From contig CALXCU010000121.1 in NCBI GenBank assembly GCA_944386885.1, positions 1-36,739 of the forward strand: 36,739 nucleotides of DNA, given 5' to 3'. The translations under genes and the position numbers were made by a program. Shown here piece by piece: positions 17,272 to 24,820 of this stretch. This stretch comes from an uncultured Oscillospiraceae bacterium. Lineage in GTDB: Bacteria > Bacillota > Clostridia > Oscillospirales > Oscillospiraceae. The notes under the pieces are model-generated. The model was given only the letters and a program-made list of their open reading frames with translations. It was not told the origin of the DNA and searched no databases. The stretch's first letter is position 1. Each line of letters begins with the position of its first letter.

Positions 17272-18672
17272 ATGACGCACTATACCCAAATGCTGGCGGA
17301 CTACCTGGCCGGCCTGCGGGGCGGGGATATCCCGCCGGAGACCCTTGACCGGGCCAAAAAGCTGACCATGCATACCATTGGCGCGGCCCTGGCGGCCAAG
17401 CATATGCCCTGCGTGGCCAGGGCCCTGTCCACAGCGGAGGACACCGTCGGCTCGGGCGGGGAACATCTGGCCACGATCTGGGGCCAGCCGGACAAGGCAC
17501 CCCTGCTGGGGGCGGTCTTTGTCAACTCCACTGCGGCGGATACCCTGGACTGGGAGGACTGCTCCTGGACGGGCCACCCCACCGCCGGGTTCGTGCCGGT
17601 TGCCTTTTCCATGGCGGAGGCCATGGGCAGCAGCGGCCTGGACTATCTGACCGCCATGATCGGCGGCTTTGAGGTCTACCAGCGCATCGCCGGTTACATC
17701 CAGCCTCCCCAGGACTGGAACCTGGGCAAGCAGGGCTGGGGCCTGGCCACCTGGCAGATCTTTGCCGCCTCCATGCCGGCGGGCAAGCTGATGGGCTGCG
17801 ATGGCGAGCAATTCAATCTGCTTATCGGCGCCACCGGCTGTGCCACCACAGTGGTGGAGACCATCATCCACCGGCAGATGTCGGACTTTTACCACCTGCA
17901 ATTTGGCTTTACAAGCCTGAACGGAACCATGCTGGCCCGCATGGCTAAGCGGGGCGAGCTGGACAACCTCTACAACATTCTGGATGTGGAGGGCGGCTAT
18001 GCCTTTATGATGCGCGGCTTTGAAAATGACGGCTGGCTGGACCGGAATCTGGGCACGGAGTACCTCTTCAATGAGATCCTCTTCAAGCACTGGCCGGCCA
18101 ACATGTGGATCCAGACTCCGCTGGACTGCCTGGACCAGATGAAGCGGGAGCACGGCTTCCAGGCGGAGGACATCCAGTCCATCGACATCACGCCCGGCTT
18201 CCAGGCCCGGGACGCCTATGACCCGAAGGGTTATCACAGCGTGAAGCACGGCCAGTTCTCCATTCCCTATTGCCTGGCGGCCTACCTGCTGAGAGGAGAG
18301 GCCGGGCCCGACTGGTTTGCGCCAGAGGCGCTGAAGGACCCCGCCATGCTGGATATGGCCTCCCGGGTGCATCTGGACAGAGAGCAGGTCCTGCCCCTGC
18401 GCAAGTGCTTTAACACATTTATGGAGGGCTCCTTCCCCAAAGTGGAGATGACCGTCACCCTGAAGGACGGCGCAGTCCTCCGGGGGGAGATGCAGTTCCC
18501 CAAGGGCCATCCCCGTAACCCCTTCGACTGGGCGGACAGCGAGAAGACCTTCCGCACCGGCGCCCGGGTGGCCGGCCTCACTCAGGAGAAAACCGAGCGC
18601 TTTATAGCTCTGTGCAGGGATCTGGAGCACTTGGAGGACCTGCACGAGATCGCCGATTGTTTAGGAGTGTGA
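17272..18672 (+). CDS. MmgE/PrpD family protein, copy 1
   Basis: A 466-residue member of the MmgE/PrpD family, whose known members include 2-methylcitrate dehydratase, cis-aconitate decarboxylase and iminodisuccinate epimerase. All work on polycarboxylates without cofactor. The helical N-terminal domain carries the conserved DTLDWEDCSWTGHPTAGF segment (about 90-112) and the lid domain follows (about 270-400). The start is the ATG at 17272 behind GCGAGGTG. A second copy of equal length lies 4,795 bases downstream with no net indel; their 3' ends are almost identical while their 5' ends differ widely. Confidence 0.9.
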   Translation: MTHYTQMLADYLAGLRGGDIPPETLDRAKKLTMHTIGAALAAKHMPCVARALSTAEDTVGSGGEHLATIWGQPDKAPLLGAVFVNSTAADTLDWEDCSWTGHPTAGFVPVAFSMAEAMGSSGLDYLTAMIGGFEVYQRIAGYIQPPQDWNLGKQGWGLATWQIFAASMPAGKLMGCDGEQFNLLIGATGCATTVVETIIHRQMSDFYHLQFGFTSLNGTMLARMAKRGELDNLYNILDVEGGYAFMMRGFENDGWLDRNLGTEYLFNEILFKHWPANMWIQTPLDCLDQMKREHGFQAEDIQSIDITPGFQARDAYDPKGYHSVKHGQFSIPYCLAAYLLRGEAGPDWFAPEALKDPAMLDMASRVHLDREQVLPLRKCFNTFMEGSFPKVEMTVTLKDGAVLRGEMQFPKGHPRNPFDWADSEKTFRTGARVAGLTQEKTERFIALCRDLEHLEDLHEIADCLGV

Positions 18673-18676
18673 AAAA

Positions 18677-19741
18677 ATGAAAAAAATCGCGGTTGTGGGC
18701 GGCGGGTCCACGGGCCACACGGTGGCCACGGTCCTCTCCCTCTGGGGGCACGAAGTGCGTCTGTGTGACAGTGAGGCCTATAGCCCTGTGCTGGAGCAGA
18801 CCAGGGCGCTGGGTGAGATGAAGCTGGTGGGCAGCCTGGGCGAGGCCAGCGCCCACATCCACATGGTCACCACCGACGTGGAGGCAGCCCTGACAGACGC
18901 GGATCTGGTGATCTGCTGTACCGTCGCCAACCGGGACCAGGAGACGGCGGAGCGAATCGCCCCCTTCCTGCGCCCGGACAGCGTGGTATTGCTGAGCAGC
19001 GGCGGACTGGGGTCCTATCTCTATCGGAAGGTCTTTGATGGAATGGGCCTCACCGGCGTGGTGGTGGGCGAGACCTGCGGGAACCTCTTCCCCTGCCGGC
19101 TGGAAGCGCCGGGCGTGGTGCGGGTGGGCCTGCCGCTGATGAAGAAAAGAGCGGCGGCCTTCCCCAATTCGGATACCCAAAAACTGATCGACGCCTTCGA
19201 GGGGGTCTTTGCGTTTGACCGGGCGGACTGCATCCTGGAGGCCGCCCTCAATGGTCCCAACCTCATTGGGCACATTGTCCTGACCATTCTCAACGCCGGG
19301 GCCATTGAAAATGCCAAAGACACCTACTACGTTTTCCAACAGGGTGTGTGCCGCAGCGCCATGAACCTGGCCGACGCCATGTTTGCCGAGAAGAAGCAGG
19401 TCATGGACGCCCTGGGACTCCCGGCGGGCAGTTCCCCCTCGGGCAGCTATCGGAAGTACCTGGACCCCTCGGTCCACGACTATGATGACTTCAAGCGTCT
19501 GGCCGGGCCGGACCAGGTGACCAACCGCTATATCTCCGAGGATACCCCCACGCTGGTGTGTCTGTTCCTCTCCGTGGCCCGGGCACTGGGGATCGATACC
19601 CCGTTCTTCCAGGCCATGGAGCGGGTGGCCTCGGCCGTCAATCAGGCCGACTACTACGCCGACGGCCGCACCCTGGAGAACCTGGGACTTGGCCATCTAA
19701 AGGGCGCGCAGGTGCTGGAATACTTCCGGACCCAGCGCTGA
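18677..19741 (+). CDS. Octopine/opine dehydrogenase family oxidoreductase
   Basis: A 354-residue enzyme with an N-terminal Rossmann fold (VVGGGSTGH, residues 6-14) and a C-terminal NAD/NADP octopine-nopaline dehydrogenase domain (about 180-345, with the LEAALNGPNLIGH and YRKYLDPSVHDYDDF areas). The family reduces an imine of an amino acid and a 2-oxo acid to a secondary amine dicarboxylate, or does the reverse. Here the reverse oxidative cleavage would fit a catabolic island (inference). The start is the ATG at 18677 behind TAGGAG, four bases after the previous stop, so the two are translationally close. Confidence 0.9.
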   Translation: MKKIAVVGGGSTGHTVATVLSLWGHEVRLCDSEAYSPVLEQTRALGEMKLVGSLGEASAHIHMVTTDVEAALTDADLVICCTVANRDQETAERIAPFLRPDSVVLLSSGGLGSYLYRKVFDGMGLTGVVVGETCGNLFPCRLEAPGVVRVGLPLMKKRAAAFPNSDTQKLIDAFEGVFAFDRADCILEAALNGPNLIGHIVLTILNAGAIENAKDTYYVFQQGVCRSAMNLADAMFAEKKQVMDALGLPAGSSPSGSYRKYLDPSVHDYDDFKRLAGPDQVTNRYISEDTPTLVCLFLSVARALGIDTPFFQAMERVASAVNQADYYADGRTLENLGLGHLKGAQVLEYFRTQR

Positions 19742-19773
19742 AAGAGCGAGTTTGAGAAAAAGGAGGACGCGAT

Positions 19774-20538
19774 ATGTCCTATGGAACACTGGGGCGCCTG
19801 GCGGTAGTCTGTCCGGCGCCGGGGTGCAATGTGACCACTCAGCTGCACCGAAACTTGCATCCGGATATCGGCATCTCCAGCATCCCGGTCCAGTATGACG
19901 AGGTGACCTGCGCGGGCATCCAGGCCATGAGCGAGCGAACGGTGGATGCGGTCAAGATCTTTCGCAGCTATCACCCGGACATGGTGTTTTTCGGCTGCAC
20001 CACGGGCAGCCTAATTGGCGGCGACGGGTATGACCAGCGCCTGGGCGAGGCGCTGAAAGCGGCTACCGGCGCGCGGTATGCCTCTACCACCACCACGGCG
20101 GTGCTCCGGGCCCTGGAGGCGCTGGAAGCGGGCCGGATGACCATCGTCACCCCCTACCCGGACGAGGTCAACGAGCGGGAAAAGGTATTTTTGGAACATC
20201 TGGGCTACCAGGTGGACGAGATCCGGGGCCTCAACCACCGGGACCCGAAATACATCCCGTTGACTCAGCCTCAGGAGATCTATCACTTGGCCAAGGCGGC
20301 CTGGCGGCCTGGCGGAGACGCGTTGTTCATCAGCTGCACCGGGCTGTGTATCCTGGAGGTCATCCCCGCGCTGGAGGCCGAGCTGGGCGTACCGGTGGTC
20401 ACCAGCAATCAGGCTTCGATCTGGGATATCGGGGAATTCTTTGGGGCCCACGGCCCCCGGAGCCGGGAGCTGGGGCGGCTCTTTACCCTGCGCGCCTCCA
20501 ACCGAGACGAGGTGGAGCTGAACCAAAAAGCGATGTAA
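19774..20538 (+). CDS. Maleate isomerase / arylmalonate decarboxylase-like (Asp/Glu racemase superfamily)
   Basis: A 254-residue protein of the maleate cis-trans isomerase group. The two active-site cysteines sit at Cys75 (FGCTTGS) and Cys188 (ISCTGL), the arrangement of maleate isomerase, whereas arylmalonate decarboxylase keeps only the second. It should act on a small dicarboxylate: isomerisation, racemisation or decarboxylation. EutA of ectoine-utilisation clusters belongs to the same group. The start is the ATG at 19774 behind AAGGAGG. Confidence 0.85.
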   Translation: MSYGTLGRLAVVCPAPGCNVTTQLHRNLHPDIGISSIPVQYDEVTCAGIQAMSERTVDAVKIFRSYHPDMVFFGCTTGSLIGGDGYDQRLGEALKAATGARYASTTTTAVLRALEALEAGRMTIVTPYPDEVNEREKVFLEHLGYQVDEIRGLNHRDPKYIPLTQPQEIYHLAKAAWRPGGDALFISCTGLCILEVIPALEAELGVPVVTSNQASIWDIGEFFGAHGPRSRELGRLFTLRASNRDEVELNQKAM

Positions 20539-20554
20539 CAAGGAGGAAACGCCC

Positions 20555-21172
20555 GTGATCTTTGACTGCAAAATGGGAAACAACACGCCGGAGGAACTGC
20601 GGGACAAGGAGAATATCCGCGAGCTGGTGGAATACGAGCGCTACTGCCGGGACTATGAGCACTGGGAGCAGATGCGCGCATGCTATTTTGACGACGCCCA
20701 GGTGTGTACCTCCTGGACCACCGCCAACATCGACGATTTTGTGGAGGGTTCCCGCCGCCGGGCGGGTATCCCACCCCGGCACAAGATCTTCAATACCATC
20801 GTCTGGCTCAATGGAAACCGGGCCTGCGCCGAGTGCATTGCGGTCATCCAGATCCGCTGTCAGCTGGATGGGGACACGGTAGACATGACCACTCATACCC
20901 GCATCCATTTCCGGTTGGAGAAGCGGGCGGGCGTGTGGAAAATCTGCTGGATGAGCGGGGTATACGAGAAGGACACGATGCACTCGGCCTACGCCAATGG
21001 CAAATTTACCACTACGCCCGAGCTGCTCAGCGCCTACCGGCCCTCCTATGCCAACATGATGTACCGGCAGGTCCGGTATGGCGGGCATCCCAACCCGGAT
21101 ATGGCCGGAGAGGACCGGCCTGAGACGGTGGAGGCCATGTACCGGGAGAGCAGTGCCTGGCTGGGCCTGTAG
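20555..21172 (+). CDS. NTF2/SnoaL-like domain protein
   Basis: A 205-residue protein starting at a GTG with AAGGAGG upstream. Residues about 15-150 match the SnoaL-like cone fold (ENIRELVEYERYCRDYEHWE, followed by the YFDDAQV strand and a VWKICWMSGVYE strand). Members bind small hydrophobic or carbonyl compounds and act as isomerases, dehydratases or small subunits of dioxygenases. No catalytic residue can be assigned with confidence. The C-terminal 50 residues (Tyr- and Met-rich) extend past the usual domain. Confidence 0.75.
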   Translation: MIFDCKMGNNTPEELRDKENIRELVEYERYCRDYEHWEQMRACYFDDAQVCTSWTTANIDDFVEGSRRRAGIPPRHKIFNTIVWLNGNRACAECIAVIQIRCQLDGDTVDMTTHTRIHFRLEKRAGVWKICWMSGVYEKDTMHSAYANGKFTTTPELLSAYRPSYANMMYRQVRYGGHPNPDMAGEDRPETVEAMYRESSAWLGL

Positions 21173-21182
21173 TGCGCAAAAA

Positions 21183-21206
21183 GCAGCTGCCCGGGTGGGC
21201 GGCTGC
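21183..21206 (+). other. Intercistronic hairpin
   Basis: A 10-bp stem containing one G-U pair (21183-21192 with 21197-21206) with a 4-base loop lies between the SnoaL-like gene and the next gene. No T run follows, so it is more likely an mRNA processing or stability element than a terminator. Confidence 0.5.
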
Positions 21207-21232
21207 TGCGGTTTGAAAGGAGGATAAACGCC

Positions 21233-22015
21233 ATGATCAATGTAGGTCTTTTGGGAAGCGGCCGGTTGGGCCATGTCATCGCCGGGGCCATCGCCCAGGG
21301 AAAGGTACCGGAGTGCCGGCTGGTGGGGGTGCTGGGGCGGTCCAAGGAACGCTTATTTCCCATGGAGGAACAGTACGGCTGCCGGGCCTGCCAGAGCCCG
21401 GAGGAACTGCTGGCCCTGGAGCCCCGCTACATGGTTGAGGCGGCCACCCCCCAGGCCCTTCAGGAACACGCCATCCCCTTTCTGGAGGCCGGATGCAGCG
21501 TCATTTGCCTGTCTATGGGGGCGCTCTACGACCAGAAGTTCTATGATGCCGCCGCCCGGGCGGCCCGGGCGGGCGGAAGCAAGCTCTACCTGGCTTCGGG
21601 CGTACTGGGCGGCTTCGATCTGGCGGCCACCCTGTCTATGATGGGAAAGCTGAAGGGGACCCTCATCAAGTACAAATATCCGAACGATTCCGGCCGGTGT
21701 CCACCGGCGTTGATGGAGCTGCCCGACCAATTTGAGGGCAGCGCCCGGGAGGGCTATCAGCTCTCGCCGGCCCATTTGAACGTGGCGGTGGCCGCGGCGC
21801 TGGCCTGCGGCGGGCTGGATCAGACCCGCCTGCGGATCGAGCCGATCACGGACGAGCCCTCCGACAGCTTTGGGCTGGATCTGGAGGGAGAATTCGCCGG
21901 AGCGGCCGTGCGCATCCGGCAGGGAGGCTTTGGCGGGCCCTCGCAAGGGACGGCACTGGCCGCCTGGAGCGCCGTAGCACTGCTCAAGCGGCTGACGTCT
22001 CCCATTACGTTCTAA
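21233..22015 (+). CDS. Aspartate-dehydrogenase-like NAD(P)-binding protein
   Basis: A 260-residue protein with a Rossmann motif (LLGSGRLGH, 6-14) and the C-terminal domain of L-aspartate dehydrogenase (ASGVLGGFDLAATLS, about 121-135, and SPAHLNVAVAAALA). In classical enzymes of this family an N-x-H-E motif followed by an NPKTS loop binds aspartate. Here the equivalent region reads PSDSFGLDL and GGPSQGT, so the histidine and the loop are not preserved. A related imine or amino-acid substrate other than aspartate is likely (inference). The start is the ATG at 21233 behind AAAGGAGG. It may cooperate with the opine-dehydrogenase-like enzyme. Confidence 0.8.
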   Translation: MINVGLLGSGRLGHVIAGAIAQGKVPECRLVGVLGRSKERLFPMEEQYGCRACQSPEELLALEPRYMVEAATPQALQEHAIPFLEAGCSVICLSMGALYDQKFYDAAARAARAGGSKLYLASGVLGGFDLAATLSMMGKLKGTLIKYKYPNDSGRCPPALMELPDQFEGSAREGYQLSPAHLNVAVAAALACGGLDQTRLRIEPITDEPSDSFGLDLEGEFAGAAVRIRQGGFGGPSQGTALAAWSAVALLKRLTSPITF

Positions 22016-22066
22016 AGAAAGCGGAATTGAAATACAACTGAAATTTTAAAATGCGAGGTGTAAAAA

Positions 22067-23467
22067 TTGACCGAGTATACCAAGAATTTGGCCCGATACA
22101 TTGCCAACGTCCGGTACGAGGACATCCCCGCTGAGACCATCGACCGCGCCAAAAAGCTGACCATGCACTGTGTCGGCGCGACTTTGGCCGCGCTGCCCAG
22201 CCCCAGCGTCCGCTACGCAATAAACACCGCCCGGGACACTGTGGGCGAACAGGCGGCGCTCATGTCCACCGCCTGGGGCCTGCCGGGTAAGATGCCCATG
22301 AACGGCGCCATTTTCATCAACTCCACCGGCGCAGACACCCTGGATTGGGAGGACTGCTCCTGGACGGGCCACCCCACCGCCGGGTTCGTGCCCGTGGGCA
22401 TGGCGGTGGCCGAGGCCCTCAACAAGCCGGGGCGGGATTACCTGACCGCAATCATCAGCGGGTTTGAGATCTATCAGCGGGTGGCCGGCTCCATCCAGCC
22501 GCCCCCCGATTTTGACATCGTGAAAAACGGCTGGGGCCTGTGCTCTTGGCAGATCTGGGCCTGCTCGATGCCCGCGGGCAAGCTGTTGGAGTGTAATGAA
22601 GAGCAGTTTAATCTCCTCATGGGGGCCACCGCCTGCGAGACGCCGGTCATCGACACCATCATCCACAAGCAGATGTCCGATTTTTACCACCTGCAATTCG
22701 GTTTTACGGGGATGAACGGCACCATGCTGGCCCGGATGGCCAAGCGGGATGAGCTGGACAACATGTACGACATCTTCGATATCGAAGGGGGCTATGCCTT
22801 CATGATGCAGCGGGGCGACCATCCGGAGTGGCTGGAGCGCAATGTGGGCAGCGAGTACATGTTCAACGAGATCCTCTTCAAGCACTGGCCGGCCAACATG
22901 TGGATTCAGACTCCGCTGGACTGCCTGGACCAAATGAAGCGGGAATACGGTTTCCAGGCAGGGGACATCCAGTCCATCGAAATCACGCCCGGCTTCCAGT
23001 TCCGGGACGGCTACCGGCCGGAGGGCTACCGCAGCGTCAAGGACGGCCAGTTCTCCATCCCCTACTGCCTGGCGGCCTACCTGCTCAAAGGAGAGGCCGG
23101 GCCCAACTGGTTTGATGAAAAGCACCTGAACGACCCGGAACTGCTGGACATGGCCTCCCGGGTACACCTGGACAAGGAGCAGGTCCTGCCCCTAAAGCAG
23201 TGCTTCAATATCTTTACCGGCGGGTCCTTCCCCAAAGTGGAGATGACCATTACCCTGAAGGACGGCGCAGTCCTCCGGGGGGAGATGCAGTTCCCCAAGG
23301 GCCATCCCCGCAACCCCTTCGACTGGGCAGACAGCGAGAAGACCTTCCGCACCGGCGCCCGGGTGGCCGGCCTCACCCAGGAGAAAACCGAGCGCTTTAT
23401 GGCTCTGTGCAGGGATCTGGAGCACTTGGAGGATATGGCCCAGCTGGCCGAGTGCCTTCAGGGCTAA
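22067..23467 (+). CDS. MmgE/PrpD family protein, copy 2
   Basis: A 466-residue paralogue of the copy at 17272, with the same DTLDWEDCSWTGHPTAGF segment and no net length change. Translation starts at TTG 22067 behind GCGAGGTG, the same ribosome site as copy 1. The last 209 bases before the C-terminal variable end differ from copy 1 at only six positions, while the first 120 bases agree at roughly two thirds. It is the last gene of the island; six bases separate its stop from the convergent regulator gene. The AT-rich 50-base gap before it (22016-22066, with ATTTTAAAAT) could hold an internal promoter, but no clear hexamers are visible. Confidence 0.9.
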   Translation: MTEYTKNLARYIANVRYEDIPAETIDRAKKLTMHCVGATLAALPSPSVRYAINTARDTVGEQAALMSTAWGLPGKMPMNGAIFINSTGADTLDWEDCSWTGHPTAGFVPVGMAVAEALNKPGRDYLTAIISGFEIYQRVAGSIQPPPDFDIVKNGWGLCSWQIWACSMPAGKLLECNEEQFNLLMGATACETPVIDTIIHKQMSDFYHLQFGFTGMNGTMLARMAKRDELDNMYDIFDIEGGYAFMMQRGDHPEWLERNVGSEYMFNEILFKHWPANMWIQTPLDCLDQMKREYGFQAGDIQSIEITPGFQFRDGYRPEGYRSVKDGQFSIPYCLAAYLLKGEAGPNWFDEKHLNDPELLDMASRVHLDKEQVLPLKQCFNIFTGGSFPKVEMTITLKDGAVLRGEMQFPKGHPRNPFDWADSEKTFRTGARVAGLTQEKTERFMALCRDLEHLEDMAQLAECLQG

Positions 23468-23473
23468 CAGAGT

Positions 23474-24640
23474 CTATGCGCCTGCGGTCTCATAAAACAG
23501 GTAGGCCAGACGCAAGGTGAGGATATCGTCCAACTGGTACACGCAATACCCTGTCAGCTCCTCGATCCGTTTGAGCCGGTGCTGCAGGGTATTGCGGTGT
23601 ATATAGAGCTTCTGAGCGGTCTCGCCCATATTCATATTGTTCTTGAAGTAGGCGTCCAGAGTCTCTAGGTAGAGCTCCCGCTGAGGGTGGTCCAGAATTC
23701 GCTGGAAGGTATGCCGGACAATCTGCCGTTTTACATCCGAGGGGAGGTAGGAGGCAATATTGCCCAAAATCAGATGCCGGCCGGAGAGAATGGGCAGCTG
23801 GGGAAACATGCGCTCCCCAAGCTGAAAAGCTTCCAGCATCTGATTGTACTGTCCCCGATAGTCCTCCAGAGAACAACACCGCGGACCGATCATCACCTTG
23901 GCGGCCAGGCAATAGTTATCCCGGGCGTCCTCAAGGATGAGACTGCAAATCTCGAGCAGCTTTTTTTCGTACTGGGCAGGCGCATGGCTGCGGTCAGCGC
24001 ACAGGACAAAGACGGCCTCATGCTCCAGATCGGGCAGAATCAGGTCCCCGCGGAAGGTAAAGCGCATCCGAAAAAGCTCCAATACGTTGGTCAGGGCATT
24101 TTTGAACAGCGGCCCGCCGTTCCCGCCGGAGAGCGGGGAAAAGCGCGTGAGCAGGATGGTGCGCGGGATGTCCGGTTCAATATGCTGGGAGGCCAGCGCC
24201 TCCCGCAGGCGGATCTGGTCGGTGTGTGGAGAGAGCAGGCGCATGAGGACCTGGCTGTGGGAGGCGTTGCGGATCGTGCTTGACTGGATGTCAAACTCCC
24301 GCTCCAGCATCATCTCGGCGATGGCCTTCGCCATCTCGAGATAGGGGGCGACTTGCGCCTCCGGGCCGGAGAGCCCCACCGCCCCCACAAGCTGATTGCG
24401 CACAAACAGGCAGCGGCCGCTGCCGCACTCCTTGACGGGGGGGATCTTGAGCTGGGTATTCCAGCTGCGGCTGCGGTATTCCGCCATGCGCAGACAGGCG
24501 TCCTTATGGCGCCTGCCCATTACACGCAGGTCGCTGGCGCCCACAATGATGCCGTCGGCGTTGATCACCACCACGTCATAAGGCTGGGTCGCCTCTAATT
24601 TTTTTACCAGCCGTCCGGCCAGGACAGGAGTCAATTCCAT
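23474..24640 (-). CDS. CdaR/PucR-type transcriptional regulator (sugar-diacid recognition domain)
   Basis: A 388-residue one-component regulator. Residues about 3-130 match the putative sugar-diacid recognition domain, the middle is a GGDEF-like PucR region, and residues about 320-385 form the PucR-type helix-turn-helix (MGETAQKLYIHRNTLQHRLKRIEELTG region). In E. coli CdaR responds to glucarate-type diacids and activates its target operons. The ATG at 24640 has AGAAGG eleven bases upstream; a TTG at 24649 lies too close to that site. It is convergent to the 14-gene island and divergent from the redox operon, so it could control both (inference). Confidence 0.85.
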   Translation of the reverse strand: MELTPVLAGRLVKKLEATQPYDVVVINADGIIVGASDLRVMGRRHKDACLRMAEYRSRSWNTQLKIPPVKECGSGRCLFVRNQLVGAVGLSGPEAQVAPYLEMAKAIAEMMLEREFDIQSSTIRNASHSQVLMRLLSPHTDQIRLREALASQHIEPDIPRTILLTRFSPLSGGNGGPLFKNALTNVLELFRMRFTFRGDLILPDLEHEAVFVLCADRSHAPAQYEKKLLEICSLILEDARDNYCLAAKVMIGPRCCSLEDYRGQYNQMLEAFQLGERMFPQLPILSGRHLILGNIASYLPSDVKRQIVRHTFQRILDHPQRELYLETLDAYFKNNMNMGETAQKLYIHRNTLQHRLKRIEELTGYCVYQLDDILTLRLAYLFYETAGA

Positions 24641-24707
24641 CGCATGCAACGCCTTCTTTTGAAAAACCCGCGCCCAAGGGCATATGAGGAAAGGAAACTA
24701 TTTATTT

Positions 24708-24736
24708 ATTTTAGCACAGCCGCAAAGGGTCCACAA
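24708..24736 (-). promoter_or_regulatory. Sigma-A-type promoter of the regulator gene
   Basis: On the minus strand TTGTGG (24731-24736) and TAAAAT (24708-24713) are separated by exactly 17 bases, with a TG one base before the -10 (extended -10). It lies 67 bases before the ATG at 24640. Confidence 0.55.
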
Positions 24737-24820
24737 CGGGTTTTTATTGATAAAAGCAATGGAAAATATTGAAATGCCGGTCCCATCCGCATCGCGCGGG
24801 GGTAAAAGAGGAGAAAACGT

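Noticed and set aside
17245-18645. Long minus-strand open frame opposite PrpD copy 1
   Set aside because: A similar antisense frame lies opposite copy 2, which follows from the paralogy of the sense genes; neither has start signals.
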